A DNA stretch of 64,000 nt from Cohnella silvisoli (GCF_021190915.1 NZ_JAIOAP010000012.1:124001-188000), one strand, 5' to 3'; shown: positions 8,157 through 17,896, counted from the stretch's first letter. A program made the numbers and translations. The notes: generated by a model from the letters alone, not told the origin.

Positions 8157-8893
8157 TATTCAGTCATCTCCTTCAAAATGTTGTCCAGCGCTTCGGCAGG
8201 ATTCGTTGCTGCGTTTATCGGTCGGCCGATGACGAGATAGTCGGTACCGGCTATGACGGCATCCCGCGGTGTCATGATGCGTGACTGGTCACCGACATCG
8301 GCGCCCCTCGGGCGAATTCCCGGAGTTACTGTGATGAAATCCGAACCGCAGGCGGCTTTGATCTCGGCTACTTCGAGCGGAGAGGCAACGACGCCTTGAA
8401 GACCCGCTTGGCGAGCTAGTCGTGCGTAGCGCACAACGGCATCCTCCACTTGCCCGGCAATGCCGATTTCATTATTCAGCACGTCTTGGCTTGTGCTTGT
8501 CAACTGCGTGACAGCGATGACGATCGGAGCATGCTCGGCATCACCCGAAGCAACGCCCTCCCTCACGCCTTCGGCAGCTGCGCTCATCATTGCAATACCG
8601 CCTGCTGCGTGCACATTAAACAAGTCTACCCCAAGTCGCGTGATGCTGCGTGCACCCCCGCGAACCGTATTCGGAATATCGTGCATCTTTAAGTCCAGGA
8701 AAACACGGAATCCCCGCGATTTCAGCTCCCTAACGATGGAAGGTCCGGCCGCGTAGAACAGCTCCATCCCTACCTTCACCCAACAGCCTTTTCCATGCAA
8801 TTGATCGGCTAACGTTAATGCCGCTGCAGCATCGGGTTTATCGAGAGCGACCATCACCCTGCTCGCGGCTTCATTCAGCGTTAGTGCTGCCAT
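8156..8893 (-). CDS. pyrF: orotidine 5'-phosphate decarboxylase
   Basis: Decarboxylates OMP to UMP, the last step of the pathway. TIM-barrel enzyme of 245 residues; the catalytic D-x-K-x-x-D array is visible in DLKMHDIPNT, with the phosphate-binding TPGIRP and IGRPI segments towards the C-terminus. The start is ATG at 8893 (MAALTLNEA), preceded by GGAGGGG; an upstream in-frame ATG at 8968 would add 25 residues without similarity to the family. An 85-bp gap with a GC-rich imperfect hairpin (about 8931-8967, no T-run) separates it from carB. Confidence 0.97.
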   Translation of the reverse strand: MAALTLNEAASRVMVALDKPDAAAALTLADQLHGKGCWVKVGMELFYAAGPSIVRELKSRGFRVFLDLKMHDIPNTVRGGARSITRLGVDLFNVHAAGGIAMMSAAAEGVREGVASGDAEHAPIVIAVTQLTSTSQDVLNNEIGIAGQVEDAVVRYARLARQAGLQGVVASPLEVAEIKAACGSDFITVTPGIRPRGADVGDQSRIMTPRDAVIAGTDYLVIGRPINAATNPAEALDNILKEMTE

Positions 8894-8978
8894 TCGTGAA
8901 CCCCTCCCTATCGACTCAACGTTCATGCAGAAGCCCGATCCCCTCATTAGTTCGGGAGGACCGGGCACTCTTCTGAAT

Positions 8979-11900
8979 TTATTCTTGGAAAGCCGGCATC
9001 GGTTCGCTGGAGAATCTAAGCGCCTGCAGCATGTTAAGCAACGCGCTTACCGTATCTAGCGAAGTTAAGCAGACGATACCGTTCTCGACCGCTTCGCGGC
9101 GAATACGGAACCCGTCGCGCTCGGGCGCCTTACCCTTGGTCAGCGTATTGACGACGAACTGCGCTTGGCCCGTGCGGATCAAATCCACGATATTCGGCGA
9201 GCCATCGGAAAGCTTGTTCACGCGACGTACTTTAAGCCCCGCTGCTTCTATAGCGTCAGCGGTTCCGCCGGTAGCGATGAGCTTGTATCCGAGATTGTAG
9301 AAGCCCTTCAGAATCTCGATCGCGTCTCCCTTGTCCTTATCGGCGACAGTAGCGATAATAGCGCCCGAGGTCGGGATTTTCATGCCTGAGCCGATCAGAC
9401 CTTTGTACAAAGCTTTTGCAAAATTCCGATCGCGTCCCATGACCTCCCCTGTCGACTTCATCTCCGGAGTCAGCGTAGGGTCAACGCGGCGCAGCTTAGC
9501 GAAGGAGAATACCGGTACTTTCACCGAGATGAACTCATCTTCCGGCCACAAGCCTTCTTGGTAGCCGAGCTCTGTCAGCTTCTTGCCAAGGATCGCTTGC
9601 GTAGCAAGGTTAGCCATTGGAATGCGAGTAACTTTGCTTAAGAAGGGAACCGTACGGGATGAACGTGGATTCACTTCGATCACGTAAACCTTTTCTTGCC
9701 AGACTACGAATTGGATATTCACAAGTCCGATCGTTTTTAATTCTTTGGCGATCTTGATCGTAATATCTATCGCTTGCTGTTTAATATCATCCGAGAGCGA
9801 TTGCGGAGGGTACACCGCGATGGAATCGCCCGAATGGACGCCCGCGCGCTCAACATGCTCCATGATACCCGGGATAAGCACCGTCTCGCCGTCGCAAATC
9901 GCATCAACTTCGATTTCTTTACCGAGCATGTAGCGGTCTATAAGCACCGGATGCTCTGGGTTTACTTTTACGGCAATTTCCATATAAGCAAGCAACTCTT
10001 CATCGGAATATACGATTTCCATCGCGCGTCCGCCAAGTACGTAGGAAGGACGAACAAGTACCGGATAACCTAGCTCCTGCGCGGCTCCTACCGCTTCGTC
10101 CACCGAAATTACCGTGGTGCCCTTCGGCTGAGGAACATTCAATTTGCTGAGCAATGCTTCGAACTTCTTGCGGTTCTCGGCCTCGTCGATGCTTTCGAGC
10201 GATGTACCGAGAATGCGTACGCCTGCTTTGGCAAGCGGTGCCGCCAGGTTGATCGCGGTTTGACCGCCGAATTGCACGATGACGCCGATTGGCTTCTCTT
10301 GCTCGATGACGTTCATGACATCCTCGAAGAAAAGCGGCTCGAAGTACAAGCGATCCGATGTGCTGAAATCGGTGGAAACCGTCTCCGGGTTGTTATTGAT
10401 AATGACCGCTTCATACCCCGCATTGCGAATGGCCCATACAGCATGAACGGTGGAGTAATCAAATTCGATTCCTTGGCCGATCCGGATCGGTCCGGATCCG
10501 AGCACGATGATTTTCTCCTTCGCGCTTGGAATAACTTCGTTCTCCGTCTCGTAGGTGGAGTAGTAATAAGGCGTCGTCGCCTCAAACTCCGCTGCGCAAG
10601 TATCAACCATTTTGTATACCGGTTTAATCCCTTGCTCGAGACGGTGCGCTCTTACATCTAATTCCTTAGTCAATGCGCTGCCCGGGTGGCCTTCGCTCCG
10701 AAGTTCGGCGATTGCGCGATCCGTGAAGCCATTGCGTTTCGCTGCAAGCAAAGTCTGAGGATTAAGCGCAGGCTCGCGGCGGATAACGTCTTCGAACTGC
10801 ACGATACGTTCGATCTTGTCCAGGAACCACCAATCGATATTCGTAAGGTCTTGAATGTGCTGGAGCGTCCAACCGCGGCGGAATGCTTCGGCCACTAGGA
10901 AGAGGCGCTCATCGTCCGGTTTCACAAGGCGGGTAGTCAGCACATCGTTGGCAAGCTCTTCCGCACCTTTGAGATAAAGGCGATGTACGCCGATTTCGAG
11001 CGAGCGGACCGCTTTCTGAATCGACTCCTCGAACGTGCGGCCGATCGCCATTACTTCGCCGGTCGCTTTCATCTGAGTGCCGAGCTTACGGTTCGCCGAG
11101 GTGAATTTATCGAACGGCCACCGCGGTATTTTCGCCACGATGTAGTCTAACGTAGGCTCGAAGCAAGCATAGGTTTGCCCGGTAACCGGGTTAATTATTT
11201 CATCGAGCGTGTAACCGACAGCAATCTTCGCCGCCATCTTAGCGATCGGATAACCGGTCGCTTTGGAAGCAAGCGCCGAGGAACGGCTAACGCGCGGGTT
11301 AACTTCGATAACATAATACTGATAGCTCTGCGGGTCCAGCGCGAATTGTACGTTACATCCGCCTTCGATATTGAGGGCGCGAATGATCTTAAGCGAAGCC
11401 GAGCGAAGCATCTGGTATTCACGGTCGGACAACGTTTGGCTTGGCGCCACGACAATGCTGTCTCCGGTGTGGACGCCGACCGGATCGAAGTTCTCCATAT
11501 TGCAGACGACGATACAGTTATCGTTAGCGTCGCGCATAACTTCATATTCGACTTCCTTAAGGCCCGCGATCGAATTCTCGATCAAACATTGGCCGATAGG
11601 GCTGTAGCGAATTCCGTTCGTAACGGTCTCGCGCAGCTCTTCTTCGTTGGCCGCGATACCGCCGCCCGTTCCGCCTAGCGTATATGCCGGACGTACAATG
11701 ACGGGATATCCGAGTCCGCTGGCGAAGTCAACCGCAGCTTCGACCGTCGTCACGATTACGCTCTCCGGTACAGGCTGTTCCAGTTCCCGCATCAAGTCGC
11801 GGAACAAGTCGCGGTCTTCCGCACGTTCGATAGCATTCAGCTGTGTGCCGAGAAGTTTCACGTTCTCTTGCTCGAGCACTCCCGCACGGGCTAATTCAAC

Positions 11901-12197
11901 CGCCATATTAAGTCCGGTTTGCCCGCCGAGCGTCGGCAGCAATCCATCCGGACGTTCTTGGCGGATGATCTGGGATACGAACTCCAGGTTAATCGGTTCG
12001 ATATATACTTTATCCGCGATATTCGTATCCGTCATAATCGTAGCCGGATTGCTGTTGATCAGAATAACTTCAATGCCTTCTTCCTTTAACGCTTGGCAAG
12101 CTTGCGTACCGGCATAATCGAATTCCGCCGCTTGTCCGATGACGATAGGGCCTGAGCCGATTACGAGTATTTTCTTGAGGTCCTTATTTCTGGGCAT
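8979..12197 (-). CDS. carB: carbamoyl-phosphate synthase large subunit
   Basis: Makes carbamoyl phosphate from bicarbonate, ATP and glutamine-derived ammonia, in complex with CarA. 1072 residues, full length: two homologous ATP-grasp halves, each starting with a GSGPI-IGQ-EFDY motif (near residues 12 and 560), an oligomerisation region between them, and a C-terminal MGS-like allosteric domain (about 935-1055, with the ATGGTADAI site). It overlaps the carA stop by 14 bp. It feeds pyrimidine synthesis here; arginine synthesis may share it. Confidence 0.98.
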   Translation of the reverse strand: MPRNKDLKKILVIGSGPIVIGQAAEFDYAGTQACQALKEEGIEVILINSNPATIMTDTNIADKVYIEPINLEFVSQIIRQERPDGLLPTLGGQTGLNMAVELARAGVLEQENVKLLGTQLNAIERAEDRDLFRDLMRELEQPVPESVIVTTVEAAVDFASGLGYPVIVRPAYTLGGTGGGIAANEEELRETVTNGIRYSPIGQCLIENSIAGLKEVEYEVMRDANDNCIVVCNMENFDPVGVHTGDSIVVAPSQTLSDREYQMLRSASLKIIRALNIEGGCNVQFALDPQSYQYYVIEVNPRVSRSSALASKATGYPIAKMAAKIAVGYTLDEIINPVTGQTYACFEPTLDYIVAKIPRWPFDKFTSANRKLGTQMKATGEVMAIGRTFEESIQKAVRSLEIGVHRLYLKGAEELANDVLTTRLVKPDDERLFLVAEAFRRGWTLQHIQDLTNIDWWFLDKIERIVQFEDVIRREPALNPQTLLAAKRNGFTDRAIAELRSEGHPGSALTKELDVRAHRLEQGIKPVYKMVDTCAAEFEATTPYYYSTYETENEVIPSAKEKIIVLGSGPIRIGQGIEFDYSTVHAVWAIRNAGYEAVIINNNPETVSTDFSTSDRLYFEPLFFEDVMNVIEQEKPIGVIVQFGGQTAINLAAPLAKAGVRILGTSLESIDEAENRKKFEALLSKLNVPQPKGTTVISVDEAVGAAQELGYPVLVRPSYVLGGRAMEIVYSDEELLAYMEIAVKVNPEHPVLIDRYMLGKEIEVDAICDGETVLIPGIMEHVERAGVHSGDSIAVYPPQSLSDDIKQQAIDITIKIAKELKTIGLVNIQFVVWQEKVYVIEVNPRSSRTVPFLSKVTRIPMANLATQAILGKKLTELGYQEGLWPEDEFISVKVPVFSFAKLRRVDPTLTPEMKSTGEVMGRDRNFAKALYKGLIGSGMKIPTSGAIIATVADKDKGDAIEILKGFYNLGYKLIATGGTADAIEAAGLKVRRVNKLSDGSPNIVDLIRTGQAQFVVNTLTKGKAPERDGFRIRREAVENGIVCLTSLDTVSALLNMLQALRFSSEPMPAFQE

Positions 12198-13329
12198 ACT
12201 GCAGCTCTCCTCTCAGCGTCTCCGACAATTGCGCCTGGCGCGGACGTTCAGGGTTGGCGATCTTATTGTCCCGGATCAATTCCAGGAAGCGGTCGAACAG
12301 GTAACTGGAGTCATAAGGACCCGGAGCCGCTTCGGGGTGGTATTGCACCGAAAAGGCAGGGTAGCGCTTATGCTTCAATCCTTCGATCGTTTTGTCGTTG
12401 TTGTTGATATGTGTGACTTCTAGCTCGGTACCGGCTACGGACTCTTCCTTAACCGTATAGCCATGGTTCTGGGAAGTGATGAAGCAACGTCCGGATTCGA
12501 GCTCCTTAACCGGATGATTGCCGCCGCGATGGCCGAATTTGAGTTTATCGGTATCCGCTCCGCAAGCGAGCGCGAACAGTTGATGGCCGAGGCAAATGCC
12601 GAAGATCGGGAACTCGCCGAGCAGTTGGCGAATCGTTTCCACCGCGTGCGGCACGTCCTTCGGATCCCCAGGACCATTTGAAAGCTGGATGCCGTCGGGG
12701 TGCAAACGGCGGATTTCGTCAGCTGTCGCGTCTTGAGGCACAACGACAACGTCGCAGCCGCGTTTGGTCAACTCGCGCAGGATGCCGCTTTTCGCGCCAT
12801 AATCGACTAATACGATGCGTTCTTTTTCTCCAGGGCTGGAAAATACGCTTTTGGTCGAAGTCCGTGCCACTTGATCGCGCAAGAGCGAAGCCGTTCCAAG
12901 GCGTTCCTTCAGCTCTTCGACGCGCTCGCTGCCGGTCGTCAAAATCCCTTTCATCGTACCGTGCTGACGCAATATGCGAGTAAGCATGCGCGTATCGATG
13001 TCACTGATACCGACAATGCCGTATTCTTTAAGTAATTGATCGATTGTATATTGCGCCCTCCAATTGCTTGGCACCGTTTCATGGCGACGAACCACGAAAC
13101 CGTGAATGTAGGGACGAATGCTTTCGAAATCGTCGCGGTTAATGCCATAGTTTCCGATGAGAGGGAAAGTCATGGTCACGATTTGCCCGCAATAGGAAGG
13201 ATCGGACAACACTTCCTGATAACCCGTAATCCCGGTGTTAAACACCACTTCGCCGACGGAACCGCCCTCGGCGCCGAATCCTTGCCCCGTGAACAACGTG
13301 CCGTCTTCCAACAATAATCTAGCTTGCAT
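12184..13329 (-). CDS. carA: carbamoyl-phosphate synthase small subunit
   Basis: Glutamine amidotransferase subunit that supplies ammonia to CarB. 381 residues: an N-terminal CPSase domain and a class I GATase domain with the nucleophile Cys in GICLGHQ and the His/Glu pair in VQYHPEA. The start is ATG at 13329, because AAGGAG sits 8 nt upstream; the GTG at 13338 overlaps that site. It lies 12 bp after the pyrC stop. Confidence 0.97.
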   Translation of the reverse strand: MQARLLLEDGTLFTGQGFGAEGGSVGEVVFNTGITGYQEVLSDPSYCGQIVTMTFPLIGNYGINRDDFESIRPYIHGFVVRRHETVPSNWRAQYTIDQLLKEYGIVGISDIDTRMLTRILRQHGTMKGILTTGSERVEELKERLGTASLLRDQVARTSTKSVFSSPGEKERIVLVDYGAKSGILRELTKRGCDVVVVPQDATADEIRRLHPDGIQLSNGPGDPKDVPHAVETIRQLLGEFPIFGICLGHQLFALACGADTDKLKFGHRGGNHPVKELESGRCFITSQNHGYTVKEESVAGTELEVTHINNNDKTIEGLKHKRYPAFSVQYHPEAAPGPYDSSYLFDRFLELIRDNKIANPERPRQAQLSETLRGELQYAQK

Positions 13330-13341
13330 CCCAATCACTCC

Positions 13342-14646
13342 TTAGCGGTTGATGCCGTTCTCTTCTGTCCATACAACTTTACCGTTAACAATTGTCAATG
13401 CAGGCCAGCCATACAATTTCCAACCCGTGAAGGGGGTATTGCGGCCTTTCGTGAGGAACGCGGCAGGGTCGACCTCCCGTTCGTTCTCTAGATCGATTAG
13501 GATCAAGTCAGCCGGTGCGCCGACTGCCATCGTTCCGTATGGCAGACCGAACACGCGTGCCGGATCGCTAGTCATTCGGCGAAGCAGAAATTCGAGGCTC
13601 CAGCGTCCCGTGCGGACGAACTTCGTATAGAGCAGCGGAAACGCGGTCTCAAAGCCGACGATTCCGAACGGTGCCCTCGCCATGCCCCGTGCCTTCTCTT
13701 CTTCGCTGTGGGGAGCATGGTCTGTCACGATAATATCGATCGTGCCGTCTTCAATCCCTTGGATGCAAGCTTCCACGTCCTTAGGCGTCCGGAGGGGCGG
13801 GTTCATTTTCCAATTGGCATCCATGCTGTCCGGAATGTGTTCGTCCGAGAGCAGCAAATGATGCGGGCACACTTCCGAAGTGACTCTGACTCCGACCGAC
13901 TTGCCTAAACGGATCAGTCTTACGGATTGCTCCGTGCTGACGTGGCAAATGTGATAATGTACGCCCGTCGCTTCGGAGAGTAGAATATCCCGACCGACGT
14001 GGATCGCTTCGGATTCGTTCGGAATGCCCTTAAGTCCGTGCTTGCGCGCGAACGCGCCTTCCGAGACCGCCGCGCCTTCAACGAGCGTATCGTCTTCGCA
14101 GTGTGCGATAATCGGCATATCGAGCGACTTGGCCAGCGTCATCGCGTCTTTCATCATTTGCGCATTTTGCACGCCGACGCCGTCATCCGTGAAGCCGATC
14201 GCTCCCGCTTCCTTCAGGGCCGCGAAATCCGTCAACTCGCGTCCTAGCTCGTTTTTCGTAATCGCTGCATAGGGGAGAACCCTAACGACGCCCTCCGTTG
14301 CCGCTTTATCTAAGACCAAATGGATTGTTTCCGGGGTATCCATGACCGGCCGCGTGTTAGGCATAGGCGCTATAACCGTGAAGCCGCCTTTGGCTGCCGA
14401 CTCCGTGCCGCTCGCTATCGTTTCTTTATACTCAAAACCGGGCTCGCGCAGATGGACGTGCATATCGATGAAACCCGGAGAAATCAGCTTTCCTTTGGCA
14501 TCGATCAATTCGGCGCGGGTCGTATCAGGCAGGGCCGAACCGTCTCGCCATTCAGCGATCAAACCATTTTCTAATCGAACATGCTTGATCTCCATTTCGC
14601 CCGTTTCCATGCTAAGCGTCTTTGCATTGATAATCCATGTAACCAT
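13342..14646 (-). CDS. pyrC: dihydroorotase
   Basis: Zinc amidohydrolase that cyclises carbamoyl aspartate to dihydroorotate. 434 residues, the class I (B. subtilis-like) length. Metal ligands are visible in DMHVHLREPG, the carboxylated-Lys region, a HCED motif, a HICHVS motif and VTDHAPH. GAGGAGG lies upstream of the ATG. It follows pyrR by only 36 bp; pyrB, which stands between pyrR and pyrC in Bacillus-type operons, is missing. Confidence 0.97.
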   Translation of the reverse strand: MVTWIINAKTLSMETGEMEIKHVRLENGLIAEWRDGSALPDTTRAELIDAKGKLISPGFIDMHVHLREPGFEYKETIASGTESAAKGGFTVIAPMPNTRPVMDTPETIHLVLDKAATEGVVRVLPYAAITKNELGRELTDFAALKEAGAIGFTDDGVGVQNAQMMKDAMTLAKSLDMPIIAHCEDDTLVEGAAVSEGAFARKHGLKGIPNESEAIHVGRDILLSEATGVHYHICHVSTEQSVRLIRLGKSVGVRVTSEVCPHHLLLSDEHIPDSMDANWKMNPPLRTPKDVEACIQGIEDGTIDIIVTDHAPHSEEEKARGMARAPFGIVGFETAFPLLYTKFVRTGRWSLEFLLRRMTSDPARVFGLPYGTMAVGAPADLILIDLENEREVDPAAFLTKGRNTPFTGWKLYGWPALTIVNGKVVWTEENGINR

Positions 14647-14682
14647 TTTATAGCGCCTCCTCTACCGTTGGGTTTGCCGACG

Positions 14683-15243
14683 TTATCGTCCGACTTCCGC
14701 TTCGCGCGGGTGCAAGATCGTGACGCAATCGCTCTCGTCGATCTCGCTTAACGATACGTCAATCTGTTCATGCCGAGAGGTCGGCACATTTTTGCCTACG
14801 TAATCGGGACGAATCGGCAGCTCGCGATGCCCTCTGTCGACCAGTACCGCCAGTTGGATCGATTGGGGTCTTCCGCAATCCATTAAAGCGTCCAAAGCCG
14901 CACGAATCGTTCGTCCGGTATAGAGCACGTCGTCGACAAGGATGATTCGCTTATCTTTTACCAAAAGCGACAATTCCCCATCGGGCGTGCTCCTCTTAGC
15001 TTCAACCGTATAGGGACGATCATCGCGATACCCCGTAATATCCAGCTCTCCGACCGCAATCGGATGGCCTTCGATATCGAGGATGCGCTCCGCTACGCGA
15101 TGTGCGAGGTAGACGCCTCTTGTGCGTATGCCGATGAGTACGCAGCCTTGAATTCCTTTGTTCTTCTCGACCATCTCGTGGGCAATCCGGGTAAGCGCCC
15201 GCCGTATGGCGGATTCATCCATGATGACGCGGGAGTCTGACAA
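14683..15243 (-). CDS. pyrR: bifunctional pyr operon attenuation protein / uracil phosphoribosyltransferase
   Basis: RNA-binding regulator that, with UMP/UTP bound, stabilises the anti-antiterminator in pyr leader RNA; it also has weak UPRTase activity. 186 residues. PRPP-binding motif VDDVLYTGRT and the N-terminal ILDE/MDE-AIRRALTRIAHEM block are as in B. subtilis PyrR. The start is TTG at 15243 with GGAGGG upstream, which gives the family length; the ATG at 15273 lacks a Shine-Dalgarno and lies just behind the attenuator T-run. First gene of the operon. Confidence 0.97.
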   Translation of the reverse strand: MSDSRVIMDESAIRRALTRIAHEMVEKNKGIQGCVLIGIRTRGVYLAHRVAERILDIEGHPIAVGELDITGYRDDRPYTVEAKRSTPDGELSLLVKDKRIILVDDVLYTGRTIRAALDALMDCGRPQSIQLAVLVDRGHRELPIRPDYVGKNVPTSRHEQIDVSLSEIDESDCVTILHPREAEVGR

Positions 15244-15276
15244 ATCGATCCCTCCTTCACACGGTAATTGCACATA

Positions 15277-15458
15277 AAAAACCTCCTTGCGTCTTACGCA
15301 AGGAGGATTCAGTCAGATGAGGATATCCGCGGGTTCGCACAACCTGTCCGCGCTGCAGTTTAACTGCAGGACAAGTCGGGTCAGATAACCCTGGATATAT
15401 GTCAACTCTGCGCCACCTTGCCAGTCTCTCAGGACTGAGTTAAAGGTACCCGTTCATT
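15277..15458 (-). promoter_or_regulatory. PyrR-dependent attenuator leader of the pyr operon
   Basis: About 215-nt leader before pyrR. The PyrR-binding loop is visible as AGTCCTGAGAGACTGGCAAG (around 15416-15436). It is followed by stem-loops, including CTGCAGTTAAACTGCAG, and then the Rho-independent terminator. High UMP should favour the binding loop and termination. Only this one PyrR site was found; none lies between pyrR and pyrC. Confidence 0.9.
15281..15310 (-). terminator. attenuator terminator of the pyr leader
   Basis: CCTCCTTGCGT pairs with ACGCAAGGAGG and is followed by TTTTTTAT, 40 bp before pyrR. Confidence 0.9.
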
Positions 15459-15465
15459 AACAATG

Positions 15466-15494
15466 ATTATCCCATGTTCGACAGGAAGTGTCAA
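15466..15494 (-). promoter_or_regulatory. sigma-A promoter of the pyr operon
   Basis: Consensus TTGACA (15489-15494), exactly 17 bp, then GATAAT (15466-15471). Predicted start near 15459, just before the attenuator. Confidence 0.92.
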
Positions 15495-15508
15495 GGAAAT
15501 CCGGCTCA

Positions 15509-16762
15509 TTAAAATTCAAATTGTACGTCCGTCAGACGGCGTTTGATTTCATCGATTACGCGCGCTTCTTCCGCCTCGCCTTGAGCAATGAACGTAACGG
15601 AAAAACGTACGAACTTGCCCGCGTCTTCCCATGGCACGGTGGAAATGAGCTTCTCGCGAATGAGATACTGGGAGAAATCTTCCGCCGACTCGAAACGCTG
15701 TCCGCCAACGATTCCTTTAGGAGCTTCCACGTATAGGAAGAAAGAACCTTTCGGTTTCTCCGCGCGGAAGCCGATCTCGTTCAGCGCCGCTACTAACATG
15801 TTGTGACGGCGGGAATACTTGGCCGAAATCGCTTCGGTAATGGCAGGATTATCGAGTCCGTAGGCAGCCGCCTTCTGAATGGCGATGAACTGGCCGGAAT
15901 CGCTATTATCCTTAACGTCGCCGAAAGCTTTCACGATCAGCGGGTTGCCGGCGATAAATCCGATCCGCCAGCCCGTCATGTTGAAAGATTTCGAAAGGGA
16001 GTGCAATTCCACGCCTACGTCTTTCGCGCCGGGCACCGACAAGAAGCTGAACGGCTTCACGCCATCGTAGGTGAGAGCAGCGTAAGGTGCATCGTGAACG
16101 ACGACTACATTGTATTTTTTCGCCCAAGCGATTACCTTCTCGAAAAATTCCACCGTCGCCGCAGCGCCAGTCGGGTTATTCGGATAGTTCAGGTATAACA
16201 GCTTAGCGCGCTTGGCAATGTCTTCGGGAATAGCGTCAATATCGGGCAGGAAGTTGTTTTCCTTCGTCAGCTTGATATTATAAACTTCTCCGCCTAAGTA
16301 TTTGGTATGAGTACCCATTACCGGATAACCGGGAACGGTCATGATCGTTACGTCGCCCGGATTGATAAAAACGGCAGGCAACATCGCAAGTGCCGGTTTC
16401 GCGCCGATCGTGTGCAGCACCTCGGTGTCGGCATCGATTCCATCGACGGAAAATACATTTTTCAAATATCTAGCCGCAGCTGCTTTGAACTCGGGAATTC
16501 CGTTGTCGGCATAGCCGCGGTTTTCGGGCTTGGCCGCTTCTTCGGCAAGCTTGGCCACGATGCCGGCATCAGCCATTTCGTCGGGTTCGCCTACACCCAT
16601 GTCGATCAATTCAACGTCGGGATGCGCTTTTTTCGCGGCAGCCTTCGCTCTCTTGATTTTCTCGAATTTATAAATGTTCGTATCCTTACCGTAGTTGGAT
16701 CCGCCAATGCGGCTTGCGAATTGCTCTTGAATGAATGTTGCTTGGTATTGTTCCACGCTCAC
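15509..16762 (-). CDS. dapL: LL-diaminopimelate aminotransferase
   Basis: PLP enzyme of aminotransferase fold type I, 417 residues, that converts tetrahydrodipicolinate directly to LL-diaminopimelate for lysine and peptidoglycan. The PLP lysine lies in HSLSKSFNMTGWRIGF, the NPTG motif in LNYPNNPTG, and the YGKDTNIYKFEKI start resembles Paenibacillus enzymes annotated as DapL. The assignment to DapL rather than another class I/II aminotransferase rests on that resemblance. The start is GTG at 16762, with AAGGAG 9 nt upstream. It is a single gene between the pyr operon and rluD. Confidence 0.82.
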   Translation of the reverse strand: MSVEQYQATFIQEQFASRIGGSNYGKDTNIYKFEKIKRAKAAAKKAHPDVELIDMGVGEPDEMADAGIVAKLAEEAAKPENRGYADNGIPEFKAAAARYLKNVFSVDGIDADTEVLHTIGAKPALAMLPAVFINPGDVTIMTVPGYPVMGTHTKYLGGEVYNIKLTKENNFLPDIDAIPEDIAKRAKLLYLNYPNNPTGAAATVEFFEKVIAWAKKYNVVVVHDAPYAALTYDGVKPFSFLSVPGAKDVGVELHSLSKSFNMTGWRIGFIAGNPLIVKAFGDVKDNSDSGQFIAIQKAAAYGLDNPAITEAISAKYSRRHNMLVAALNEIGFRAEKPKGSFFLYVEAPKGIVGGQRFESAEDFSQYLIREKLISTVPWEDAGKFVRFSVTFIAQGEAEEARVIDEIKRRLTDVQFEF

Positions 16763-16891
16763 GTTCCGACACTCCTTAAAAGTCCAATAGTTTACACTAC
16801 TATGCCTCATCCGGAAGAAAATCGGAATGGACTATTACGCAGATCATTTGCAGAAATCGCCGCCCTCATATTTTACGATATCTTTATCGGG

Positions 16892-17896
16892 TTAGCGGGT
16901 TCTAAGTATAGTTAACGAATGGTCCATGTCCGTTGGAATCGGCACCGTGAACTCCAAATATTGCCCTGTCCGAGGATGATTAAATCCAAGTATCCCCGCG
17001 TGCAAGGCTTGCCCTTTCATGCCCAACGTACGGCCGCTCTTCCCGCCGTATACCGGATCTCCCACCAGGGGAAAGCCAATGTATTTCATGTGAACGCGGA
17101 TTTGATGCGTCCGGCCGGTTTCCAGCTTTAGTTCAAGCAGCGTATACTCATCAAACCGCTCGATTACCGCAAAATGAGTGACGGAATGTTTGCTGTTCTT
17201 TTCCGTTACGACATAAAGCTTGCGGTCGTGGTTCGCCCGCCCGATTGGTGCGTCTATCGTCCCTTTGTCATGTTGCATGACTCCGTATACAAGCGCTGAA
17301 TAACGGCGGTTCACCGTGTGTTCTTTAAGCTGCTCCGCTAAAGAAGCGTGCGCCAAATCATTCTTAGCGATCATAAGCAATCCGGAGGTGTCTTTATCGA
17401 TCCGGTGCACGATCCCCGGCCTCATTACGCCGTTGATACCGGATAAATCCTTGCAATGATACAGCAAAGCGTTAACGACCGTGCCGTTAGGATGTCCAGC
17501 AGCCGGATGTACGACCATTCCGCGCGGCTTATTAATGACGATGACATCGCCGTCTTCGTAAACAACATCCAAAGGAATGTTTTCCGGCTGCGCTTCCAGC
17601 GGCTCGGCTTCTGGCAAAATCACGCGGATACTGTCGCCGCTCGTTATTTTCGTGTTGGCTTTGACCTCATGTCCGTTGACGCTGACAGCGCCGATGCGGA
17701 TCCATTCCTGCACTTGGGAACGGGATACCGACTGCTCTGCCATTACTTCGGCAATATGCTTGTCCGCCCGTTCACCCGAATGCTGCTCCTCGGCTTTCCA
17801 CTCTATTGGGCTGTTAGAGCTTTCTTCGCTCGTTTCCAAATCCAAATCCAAATCTTCAGACGATTGGTTGTTCTTCGGGTTGTTTTCCATTGTCAT
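16892..17896 (-). CDS. RluA/RluD-family 23S rRNA pseudouridine synthase
   Basis: Converts specific uridines in large-subunit rRNA to pseudouridine; orthologue of B. subtilis YlyB by position. 334 residues: an acidic, low-complexity N-terminus of about 35 residues, an S4 RNA-binding domain (about 40-100), and the catalytic domain with the Asp in HRIDKDTSGL. The GRTHQIRVH motif is also present. It overlaps the lspA 3' end by 41 bp in another frame. AGGAG lies 10 nt before the ATG at 17896; a second ATG six bases later is also possible. Confidence 0.93.
   Translation of the reverse strand: MTMENNPKNNQSSEDLDLDLETSEESSNSPIEWKAEEQHSGERADKHIAEVMAEQSVSRSQVQEWIRIGAVSVNGHEVKANTKITSGDSIRVILPEAEPLEAQPENIPLDVVYEDGDVIVINKPRGMVVHPAAGHPNGTVVNALLYHCKDLSGINGVMRPGIVHRIDKDTSGLLMIAKNDLAHASLAEQLKEHTVNRRYSALVYGVMQHDKGTIDAPIGRANHDRKLYVVTEKNSKHSVTHFAVIERFDEYTLLELKLETGRTHQIRVHMKYIGFPLVGDPVYGGKSGRTLGMKGQALHAGILGFNHPRTGQYLEFTVPIPTDMDHSLTILRTR

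Noticed and set aside
8931..8967. GC-rich imperfect hairpin between carB and pyrF as a terminator
   Set aside because: No T-run follows and the operon continues; it may affect mRNA stability but is not a convincing terminator.
11175..11678. Long ORFs antisense to carB
   Set aside because: Several frames stay open within this highly conserved gene because of its codon usage; none has start signals.
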